Source of the DNA: Streptomyces sp. Edi4
GTDB lineage: Bacteria > Actinomycetota > Actinomycetes > Streptomycetales > Streptomycetaceae
DNA length: 64,000 bases
Assembly: GCF_040253615.1 (NCBI RefSeq)
Contig: NZ_JBEJGY010000004.1
Location: 7,626,001-7,690,000, forward strand
Reading direction: 5' to 3'
Shown: positions 38,276 to 45,363 of the stretch, piece by piece
Layout: the number at the start of each line of letters is the position of its first letter
How positions within the stretch are numbered: the first letter of the stretch is position 1
Translations under genes and position numbers: made by a program
Notes under the pieces: model-generated
Databases searched by the model: none
Seen by the model: only the letters and a program-made list of their open reading frames with translations
What the model was told of the DNA's origin: nothing

Positions 38276-38419
38276 CAGGGGACTTCCTGGCCGCCTCGGC
38301 GACGGGTGCGGCGACGCGGACCGCGTCCGCCGTGAGCCGCGCGGCCTGTGGCGGTGGCGCGCCGAGTGCCGTACCGGTGCGTACGTACGGCTGCGACGCG
38401 CCGCGGCGACTGGTCAAAG

Positions 38420-38860
38420 GCCTCAATTGCAGTGCGAGTAGGGGTGGTTGTTGCTCCCGCTCGCGCCGCCGTAGGAGAAGTTCCAGGTCGAGGTCTGGCC
38501 GGAACAGGAATGCCCGTAGGCAGTGAAGTTCCAATTGCCGGTGTATTCGCGGTTGTTCGATACGTTGGTCACCGGAATGAACCCGGCGTCAAACCAGTAC
38601 GTGCCGTTGTTGAGGACCGGTCTCTGTTCGAGTTCACGGCCGAGTTCGAGCTGGACTTCACGTCGACCTGGCCGTTGCTCCAGTTGTTGACGTGGTTGGT
38701 GTTCCACAGGCTCGTTCCGGAGGCCGTCCTGCCCACGGTCGCGGATCTTGTGCCGGGGGTCCAGCTCAACCGTGAACTTGAGCTTTTCATAGAGGCTCGC
38801 CAGGATCTGCCGGGCGGAGAACTCTGGTTCCCCGAGCGTGGCGAGCTCCCACCGGGTCAC
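38420..38860 (-). pseudogene. Frameshifted remnant of a small secreted protein
   Basis: On the minus strand two frames together give a coherent Asn/Ser-rich protein end. One frame has LWNTNHVNNWSNGQVDV and SSSNSAVNSNRD (about 38640-38730). The next frame continues NGTYWFDAGFIPVTNVSNNRE and closes SYGGASGSNNHPYSHCN (38423-38610). The shift lies near 38615-38640, where adding one base would join them. The Asn/Trp/Tyr-rich, Cys-ending style is that of an exported beta-rich protein, but no start with signal peptide remains. The rest of 38276-39296 shows only broken Arg-rich frames. Confidence 0.55.
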
Positions 38861-39296
38861 GTGCCCCCTCCGTGACGAGTCGCGTCGAGGATTCGTGACC
38901 GATGTGACGTGATGAGGCGGCGCCGGTCTCCTCGCGCTCGACCAGCACACCGTTCTCAAGTCGTCCCCGTCTGCGGCAGCCTTCGCGACGGCCTCGCGCC
39001 CCTGCCGGTAGGGGGTTCCACACTGTCTGGCCGGCTGGCCGGCCGGGTCGCGGTCGCGGAGCACCGCTTTGTCTTCGCCGGTCGCCCCCTGGATGGGCCG
39101 CGGATACGTGTGCGTGGTCCGCGTCGGCCATTGTCAGTGGTCCCGCCTACCGTTCTTCCATGGCCCCTCGTCGGTCGTTGCCTCGCCGAACGGACAACCG
39201 CACAGTCCGGGACCGGGGTGTGCGCGGCGCGAGCCGGCGGTGTCGGAGGGTCGGTTCCACATGGGGGCGCAGCCGTGCGAAGGGGGGAGAGCGCAG

Positions 39297-40010
39297 ATGA
39301 ATGGAGTTTCCGTGCACGAGACAGGGGACGTGACCGAGGCGTGGGGCCGGGTGACCGGGTGGCTTGAACGGAACGACCCGGAGACTTTCGCCGCGCTCGG
39401 CGGCCCCGGGACCCGCGCTGCCATCCGGGAAGCCGAACTGCACATGGGGCTGCAACTGCCGGCCGAGATGCGGCAGTGGTTGCTGGCGAACGACCTCGAT
39501 GCCGGCAGACAGCCCGACGGTCAGACCTGCCTGGTGGCGTTGGGGTGCGAGATCGGCGCCCCGGGCGGCCGTCTCTTTCTGGGCCTGACGGACATTCAGC
39601 GGGTCTACCTCAGCCGGATGGGCCAGGAGGAGATGGAGCCGTCCGCAGATCCCGATCAGTCGTTGTGGCGTCGTGAGTGGGTACCCCTGACCGCAGATCG
39701 CGACGGTCTCTCGGGGATATTTCTGGATACGCTCAGCGGAACCGTCGGATCCTGGGGCGAGGCGAGCGGCATGGAGGCGGGCGTGTATGCCTCGTTGGCC
39801 GCCTTCTTCCACGAGACGGCGGATCGCCTGGAGGGGGTGGTCTCGGGGGAGTGGAGGGGGTCGGGCCCATCCGCTGGAATCCATGGCCTCCAACCCCGTC
39901 CGGAAGACGACCCGATACGTCGCTGGGCTCGCGCCCATGGGTTTCTCGTCAATGATCGTGGGCGTATCCCCGCGTCGATTCGCGAGGCTTACGACGTTTC
40001 AGGGAAGTGA
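39297..40010 (+). CDS. SUKH (SMI1/KNR4) protein fused to an Lsr2-type DNA-binding tail
   Basis: A 237-residue two-part protein. Residues 1-190 follow the SMI1/KNR4 (SUKH) pattern: a Trp-containing N-terminal helix (WGRVTGWLERNDPETF), LQLPAEMRQWLLANDL, and the WVPLTADRDGLSGIFLDTLSGTVG core. SUKH proteins are widespread immunity or regulatory partners. The last 30 residues (IRRWARAHGFLVNDRGRIPA and on to SIREAY) match the C-terminal DNA-binding domain of Lsr2, including the RGR minor-groove motif. GGGGGGAGA precedes the ATG at 39297. Domain calls are from motif reading; the fusion's job is unknown. Confidence 0.82.
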   Translation: MNGVSVHETGDVTEAWGRVTGWLERNDPETFAALGGPGTRAAIREAELHMGLQLPAEMRQWLLANDLDAGRQPDGQTCLVALGCEIGAPGGRLFLGLTDIQRVYLSRMGQEEMEPSADPDQSLWRREWVPLTADRDGLSGIFLDTLSGTVGSWGEASGMEAGVYASLAAFFHETADRLEGVVSGEWRGSGPSAGIHGLQPRPEDDPIRRWARAHGFLVNDRGRIPASIREAYDVSGK

Positions 40011-40175
40011 GCACCAGCTGGCTGCGCCGGCCGCGATGAAGGTGGCGGCGTGTTGGTCGCGCAGGGGAGGGGGACAGGTCTGTGACGCAGGCGCGACACC
40101 AGCGGGCCCGAGCGGCCCCGACGCCCCGGGAAATGCGTGGCACACGGCCATGTCCCGCGCCTACGTTGGGCCCTT

Positions 40176-41648
40176 GTGACTCATGATCCGAAGCCGAAGG
40201 CAAGCGGCTCGCCCGCGTCCACCCAACCTCACACAGCGGCCTCCGCCAAGTCGCTGTCGGCGGGAGGGGACGCGTCGGCGCCGGTGCGGGCCGCGACGGA
40301 CGAGGGGTTGTTCTCCGGGGCGTACATGGCCGCCACATCCTGTTTCGCGGCGGTGATGTTCCTGACCGGGCTCGCGGCGCTGGCGGTGACCCCCACGTTG
40401 CCGACGGCGGCACGGGACCTGGACGGGCTTTCGCTCTACCCGCTGGTGGCGGGCTGCTTCGTCGCCGCGAGTCTGCTCGGCGGTGTGCTGGCGGGCCACT
40501 GGGCGGACCGAGCCGGGCCCCAGCGCCCGCTCGCGACGGGCATGGCGCTGGCCGTGGTCACCCTGCTGGTGTCGGGCGCGAGCACGTCGATCTGGCAACT
40601 GGCGGCCGGACGCTTCCTCGACGGGCTGGCCGGCGGCATGGTCGCGGTGGCGATCAACACCGCGATCGGCGGGGTGTACCCGGACCGCCTGCGGCCACGC
40701 GTTCTGGCGCTGATGAGCGCCTGTTGGGTCGTCCCGTCGCTGGTGGGTCCTCCGCTGGCGGGCGTGGTGGCCGAATGGTGGTCCTGGCGCGCGGTGTTCT
40801 TCGGTCTGGCCGCTCTCACCGTGCTGCCCGCGCTGGTGGTGGTGGCGGTCCTGCGCGGCCCTGCCAGCTCGGTTACGCCCGCGCCCCCGAAGGACGCCCC
40901 GCCGCGTCCCGCTCTGGTGATCGCGGTCGCGGTGAGCCTGGGCGCGGCGCTCGGGCAGTACGGAGTCTCCGGGTGGGACGTACGCCATCTGTTGTTCGCG
41001 GCGGGCGGCTTCGCTCTGTTGACGGCGTTCGTGTCGCGGCTGTTGCCGCCGGGCACGTGGCGTGCCGCGCGCGGTCTGCCCGTCACGGTGCTGCTGCGCG
41101 GCCTGGGTTCAGGGGTGTTCTTCACGCTGGAGGCCTACGTTCCCCTGTTGCTGGTCACCGTCCGGGGCGCGCCTCCCTCCGTGATCGGTCTGGCCTTCAC
41201 CGGGGCCGCCGTGGCCTGGGCCGCCTCGTCCTGGGCGCAGGGCCGCCTCATGGACCGCCGCCCGCGCCACCACTTGGTCGTGGCCGGTGCGCTGGTGCAG
41301 GCGGTCGCGGTTGTCGTCGCGGTCGCCGGGACACTGCCCGCGACGCCCGCGTACACCGCCGCGTCGGCCATGGCGATCGCGGCCGTCGGCATGGGCATGT
41401 ACGCCCCTTCCCTGACCGTGCTGTCCCTCACGCACAGCCCGCCCGGCCGGCAGGGCTACGCCAGCGCCGCCATGCAGAGCACCCAGAACCTGGGCCAGAC
41501 AGCGGTGTTGGGCGCGTCCTCGGCCGTGTTCAACGCCTGCATCGGCGCCGGCTCGGGAGTGACCGTCGGCTACGGCTCCGCCCTTGGGCTGCTCCTCGTG
41601 CCATGTGCTCTCGCCGCGCTGCTGGCCACTCGCGCTCGCAGCGCGTGA
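40176..41648 (+). CDS. MFS efflux transporter
   Basis: A 490-residue transporter with about 14 helices, starting after a 45-residue Ala/Ser-rich cytoplasmic leader. GHWADRAGPQRPL is the loop 2-3 motif and RFLDGLAGGMVAVAI the helix 4 motif. The pattern resembles the DHA2/EmrB or related drug-efflux branch. GTG 40176 is tentative; ATG 40325 (before the first helix) is the other candidate. The substrate is unknown. Confidence 0.87.
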   Translation: MTHDPKPKASGSPASTQPHTAASAKSLSAGGDASAPVRAATDEGLFSGAYMAATSCFAAVMFLTGLAALAVTPTLPTAARDLDGLSLYPLVAGCFVAASLLGGVLAGHWADRAGPQRPLATGMALAVVTLLVSGASTSIWQLAAGRFLDGLAGGMVAVAINTAIGGVYPDRLRPRVLALMSACWVVPSLVGPPLAGVVAEWWSWRAVFFGLAALTVLPALVVVAVLRGPASSVTPAPPKDAPPRPALVIAVAVSLGAALGQYGVSGWDVRHLLFAAGGFALLTAFVSRLLPPGTWRAARGLPVTVLLRGLGSGVFFTLEAYVPLLLVTVRGAPPSVIGLAFTGAAVAWAASSWAQGRLMDRRPRHHLVVAGALVQAVAVVVAVAGTLPATPAYTAASAMAIAAVGMGMYAPSLTVLSLTHSPPGRQGYASAAMQSTQNLGQTAVLGASSAVFNACIGAGSGVTVGYGSALGLLLVPCALAALLATRARSA

Positions 41649-41896
41649 TCCGCACCCCCTCGTGCTCGTGGAGGTCGGCGCCGTACGCCGTCTCCGGCTT
41701 GTGACGGGAGCTGACGACAACTACCGCTTGCTGTAGCGGAGTTGGGCGGCAGCGGACGGTGTCGTCGCGAGCGCGCGCCGACCGCCCCGGTCCCGGTGCG
41801 TGGGGCACAGGGCGCGGGCGCGAGCAGCGCCAGGCCGGCCCCGCGTGTAGCCTCCGGAGGCGCCCGGGGGTCGCTGTGGCGAGCGGGTCGAGCCGG

Positions 41897-41915
41897 CTCT
41901 GTCCAAAGGCAGAGA
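41897..41915 (+). promoter_or_regulatory. 19-bp inverted-repeat element, copy 1 (before the two-component operon)
   Basis: CTCTGTCCAAAGGCAGAGA is a dyad (CTCTG ... CAGAG) about 130 bp before the kinase start. It matches copy 2 at 44333-44351 at 17 of 19 positions. Probable binding site of the response regulator. Confidence 0.65.
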
Positions 41916-42025
41916 TCCGGATCAGCCTCAGGGCCCACGTCCTGGCACACCCGGCCATCCATAATGAGGAGCATGCCCCTCTTCAGCCGCTTTCGTCCGA
42001 CCCGCCCGTGCCCGGAGCGGGCACG

Positions 42026-43651
42026 GTGACGCGTGCGGGCGGGCGGGGCCCGATGGTCGTCGAGACCGTCACCGTCACGGTCGCCGCGCTGGGTCTGCTG
42101 GCGGTGGCGGGGCCGCTGTGGTCACTGCCGCACCCGGTGTTCCAGCTGTGCGTGATCCTTCTCGCGGTGCCGCTCTTCGCGCTGCGCGGACATCGGCCCA
42201 CTGCCGTCTTCCTGGTCGTCGCCGTGCTCGCCGGTGCGGCGCCAGTGGCCGCTCCCGTGGTGGCGGCCGCGGCCTACGCGGTGGCGCTCGACGTGACTCG
42301 TCCACGCACGCGCGTACGGCTGCTCGGGAGCGCGAGCCTGTTGGTGCTGGCCTCCGCTGTCGTGACGGGCCCCTTGGTCGGGCCCGGTTCGGCCGTGTAC
42401 AGCGCGGAGCTCGGCTTCGTCATGGCGGCGACCGCCGTGGTCGTGCCGGGGCTGGTCGGGACGGTGTACGGACAGCAGGCCAGGCTGCTGCGCGCGCTGC
42501 GCGAGCGCGGTGACGCGGCCGAGCGCGCCCGGCGGTCCGCCGACAGCGAGGCGCGCGTCCAGGAGCGGTCCCGGATCGCCGCCGAGATGCACGATCTGGT
42601 GGGCCACCGGCTCAGCCTCGTGTCGCTGCACGCCGGAGGGTTGGAACTGGCTCTCGACCGGGCGGCTCCGGAACTGCGCGAGGAAGCCGTCCTGGTCCGG
42701 CGGGCGACCCGGGACGCGATGCGTGAACTGCGGCAGACCCTCGGTGTCCTGGGCCCGCTGGGCCGGGACACCGGACCGGACGCCCTCACCGACGTCACGG
42801 GTACGCGCAGCGACGTCGAAGCGCTGGTCGCGGAGTCCCGCGACGGAGGCGTCGATGTCCGGCTGCGCTGGGACGGACCCGACATCGAGACCCGTCCCGC
42901 GCCGGTGCGGCGCGCGGTCCACCGGGTGGTACGGGAGGCACTGACAAATGTGCACAGGTACGCCCGTGCCGCCCCGGTCACGGTGTGCGTCGAGCACGAC
43001 GACCGCACGGTGGTGGTGACGGTCGACAACAGCGCCCCTCCCGAGCCGTCCGACACCGGAGCCCCAGAGGGGACGGGCCGTGGGCTGACGGGACTGCGCG
43101 AGCGCATCGGCCTGCTCGGCGGAACCTTCGAAGCGGGTGCCCGCTCCAGCGGTGGATTCCAGGTGAAGGCGATCCTGCCCGCCGAGCCGGCCGACGCCGT
43201 CCCCGACCACCCCCTTTCCGCCGGATCCGACGCGCCCCCGGCACCCGCCCACGACGAGGCCGCCGCGCTTTCCCGCACCCCCCGCGCGGCCGGCGCGCTG
43301 ATGTCCGCCCTGGGCGCGACGGCCCTGTGGGTGCTGATGGCGCTGGCGATCGCCCTGGTGTACGGCCAGCCCAGGCACGAGGTCCACCCGCCGCGGCCAC
43401 GGCTGGGAATGACGTACGAGGAGCTGAAGGGCGTCTTCGACAGCCCCGCCGAACGCGCCGCGGCGACCGGGCACGAACCGCCGCGACCCGCCCGCGCCGT
43501 GGGCTGTGTCTTCCCCGCCGCCGGGCACGGACCCCGGCCCGGAGCCTTCGACATCACCCGATACTGCTTCGACGCGGCCCATCGCCTCATCTCCATCGAC
43601 CGCTTCAGCGTCCCGTCCGTACGCGACGCCCAGCCCTGGGAGACTCCATGA
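42026..43651 (+). CDS. Two-component sensor histidine kinase (NarL-type, HisKA_3)
   Basis: About 541 residues. The N-terminal sensor part has several hydrophobic helices (residues about 14-140), then RIAAEMHDLVGHRLSLVSLHAG with phosphorylated His near residue 189, and an ATPase region with REALTNVHRYA (N box) and GTGRGLTGLRERIGLLGG (G box) to about 390. An unusual extra C-terminal part carries another membrane helix (ALWVLMALAIALVYG near 435) and a 90-residue Pro-rich exported-looking tail. GTG 42026 is tentative; ATG 42053 and an out-of-frame ATG at 41973 with a better ribosome site also exist. The stop overlaps the response regulator start (ATGA). Confidence 0.85.
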   Translation: MTRAGGRGPMVVETVTVTVAALGLLAVAGPLWSLPHPVFQLCVILLAVPLFALRGHRPTAVFLVVAVLAGAAPVAAPVVAAAAYAVALDVTRPRTRVRLLGSASLLVLASAVVTGPLVGPGSAVYSAELGFVMAATAVVVPGLVGTVYGQQARLLRALRERGDAAERARRSADSEARVQERSRIAAEMHDLVGHRLSLVSLHAGGLELALDRAAPELREEAVLVRRATRDAMRELRQTLGVLGPLGRDTGPDALTDVTGTRSDVEALVAESRDGGVDVRLRWDGPDIETRPAPVRRAVHRVVREALTNVHRYARAAPVTVCVEHDDRTVVVTVDNSAPPEPSDTGAPEGTGRGLTGLRERIGLLGGTFEAGARSSGGFQVKAILPAEPADAVPDHPLSAGSDAPPAPAHDEAAALSRTPRAAGALMSALGATALWVLMALAIALVYGQPRHEVHPPRPRLGMTYEELKGVFDSPAERAAATGHEPPRPARAVGCVFPAAGHGPRPGAFDITRYCFDAAHRLISIDRFSVPSVRDAQPWETP

Positions 43652-44325
43652 CCGAACCGCCACGACCGATCCGGGTCCTGCTCGCCGACGACGAGGAGAT
43701 GATCCGGCACGGCGTCCGGCTGATTCTGCGTCATGCCGAGGGCATCGAGGTGGTCGCCGAGGCCGCCGACGGGCACCGGGCAGTCGCCGAAGCCGCCGTC
43801 CATCACCCCGATGTGGCGCTGGTGGACATCCGGATGCCCCGGTGCGACGGGCTGGCCGCGATCCGGCCGCTGCTCGCCCTCGAACCCGCCCCGCGCGTGG
43901 TGATGCTGACGACGTTCGGCGACGACGACAACGTGATGCGGGCGCTGCGCGACGGCGCCACGGGGTTCCTGCTGAAGGACGAGGGACCGTACGAACTGAT
44001 CAGCGCCGTGCGGGCGGCGGCGGCCGGCGACGCGGTGCTCTCGCCCGGCGTCACCGGCGCGGTGATCGCCCGCATGCTGCGCCGGAGCCCCGCGCACACC
44101 GACGAGGGAGGCCGTCCCGATGAGCGGATCGCCCGCCTGACCGGTCGCGAACGGGAGGTCCTGGCGATGCTGGGGGAAGGGCTGTCCAACCAGGACATCG
44201 CACAACGGATGACGATTGGCATCGGCACCGTGAAGACGCATGTGGGTGCCATCCTGGAGAAGACCGGGTCGACGAGCCGCGTGCAGGCGGCTCTCCTGGC
44301 ACACCGTGCCGGTATGTGTCCCTGA
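43648..44325 (+). CDS. Response regulator, NarL/FixJ (LuxR-type HTH)
   Basis: A 225-residue regulator. The receiver domain has the acidic pair DD at 14-15, the phospho-acceptor Asp60 in VALVDIRMP, Thr in MLTTFGD near 92 and Lys in LLKDEGPYE near 112. The C-terminal LuxR HTH is LTGREREVLAMLGEGLSNQDIAQRM and onward (key L-T-x-R-E-x-E-V-L, S-N-x-x-I-A, V-K-T-H-V). Its start overlaps the kinase stop. The same 19-bp element lies before this operon and before the ABC genes that follow, so it probably controls both. Confidence 0.95.
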   Translation: MTEPPRPIRVLLADDEEMIRHGVRLILRHAEGIEVVAEAADGHRAVAEAAVHHPDVALVDIRMPRCDGLAAIRPLLALEPAPRVVMLTTFGDDDNVMRALRDGATGFLLKDEGPYELISAVRAAAAGDAVLSPGVTGAVIARMLRRSPAHTDEGGRPDERIARLTGREREVLAMLGEGLSNQDIAQRMTIGIGTVKTHVGAILEKTGSTSRVQAALLAHRAGMCP

Positions 44326-44332
44326 GGCAGAA

Positions 44333-44351
44333 CTCTGCCGAAAGGCAGAGA
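44333..44351 (+). promoter_or_regulatory. 19-bp inverted-repeat element, copy 2 (before the ABC operon)
   Basis: CTCTGCCGAAAGGCAGAGA, just after the response regulator stop and about 140 bp before the ATPase gene. TCTGCC-GAAA-GGCAGA is a perfect dyad; together with the GGCAGA at 44326 it also forms an overlapping 14-bp palindrome. As RNA it would fold to a GAAA-capped hairpin, so it could serve as terminator as well as operator. Confidence 0.65.
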
Positions 44352-44488
44352 CGGCGACACCCTCCCTGACCTTCAGCAGAGCCCACATCACCACCTGAGG
44401 CCGATGTCCACGCAGGTGAGAGCCCCAAGGATGGGAACATCCCGGTTCGCGAACGCTCGCGGGCCGCCGTTCACCCTCCGGAGTTCTC

Positions 44489-45277
44489 GTGCCCCAGACG
44501 TCCCCTCCCTTCCCAGCCGCAGGCGCCCCCACCTCCGAGCCGGCGGCCCGTGCCTCCCGACTGACCAAGGTCTACGGCAGAGGAGCCACCCAGGTCACGG
44601 CGCTGGACACCGTGACGGTGGAGTTCGAACGGGCCCGGTTCACCGCCGTCATGGGCCCTTCGGGATCCGGCAAGTCGACGCTGATGCACTGCGTGGCCGG
44701 CCTCGACCGCGCCACTTCGGGGTCGGCGCGGATCGGTGGCGTCGAGCTCACCGAACTGACGGATCGTCAACTCACCACGCTGCGGCGGGAAAAGGTCGGC
44801 TTCGTCTTTCAGGGCTTCAACCTGCTGCCCACCCTTACGGCGCAGGAGAACATGACGCTGCCCCTGCGTCTGGCGGGGCGCCGTCCCGACGTGGCGTGGT
44901 CCGACACCGTCATCGCCGCCACGGGCCTCGCCGGGCGCCTCACGCACCGGCCGGCCGAACTATCCGGCGGTCAGCAGCAGCGCGTCGCCGTGGCCCGGGC
45001 CCTGATGTCCCGCCCGGAGATCGTCTTCGCCGACGAACCCACCGGAAACCTCGACTCCCGCTCGGGCGCGCAGGTACTCGGCTTCCTGCGCGACTCGGTC
45101 GACGAGTGGGGCCAGAGCGTGGTGATGGTGACCCATGACCCGGTCGCCGCCGCCCACGCGGACCGTGTCGTCTTCCTGGCCGACGGCCGGCCCGTGGACG
45201 AACTGCGCGAGCCCACATCCGGCGCCGTCCTCGACCGGATGCTCGCGCTCGACACCGAGCGCCGGCACGCGAGCTGA
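44489..45277 (+). CDS. ABC transporter ATP-binding protein (MacB/LolD type)
   Basis: A 262-residue ATPase with Walker A GPSGSGKST, Q-loop FQGFNLLPTLTAQEN, signature LSGGQQQRVAVARAL, Walker B VFADEPTGNLDS and the switch His in MVTHD. The sequence style is that of ATPases that partner FtsX-type permeases for peptide or antibiotic efflux, and the permease gene follows. Together with the two-component genes upstream it forms a four-gene sensor/exporter module. Confidence 0.95.
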   Translation: MPQTSPPFPAAGAPTSEPAARASRLTKVYGRGATQVTALDTVTVEFERARFTAVMGPSGSGKSTLMHCVAGLDRATSGSARIGGVELTELTDRQLTTLRREKVGFVFQGFNLLPTLTAQENMTLPLRLAGRRPDVAWSDTVIAATGLAGRLTHRPAELSGGQQQRVAVARALMSRPEIVFADEPTGNLDSRSGAQVLGFLRDSVDEWGQSVVMVTHDPVAAAHADRVVFLADGRPVDELREPTSGAVLDRMLALDTERRHAS

Positions 45278-45297
45278 CCGCTCCGCCCGCCAACTCC

Positions 45298-45349
45298 CCA
45301 CCCCGCCCCCGGCCCACCCCGACCCACCCCGCCCCCGACCCACCCCGAC
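45298..45349. repeat. Two tandem 26-bp pyrimidine-rich units
   Basis: Two directly adjacent 26-bp units (45298-45323 and 45324-45349) differ at one base. They are almost pure C with few A/G and fill the gap between ATPase and permease genes. Slippage origin is likely; the strand bias could affect transcription or ribosome access. Confidence 0.8.
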
Positions 45350-45363
45350 CCGCGGAAAGCACC

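Noticed and set aside
41973..42029. ATG with a good ribosome site just before the kinase gene
   Set aside because: It opens an out-of-frame 18-codon peptide; a frameshift joining it to the kinase is possible but not shown by the sequence.
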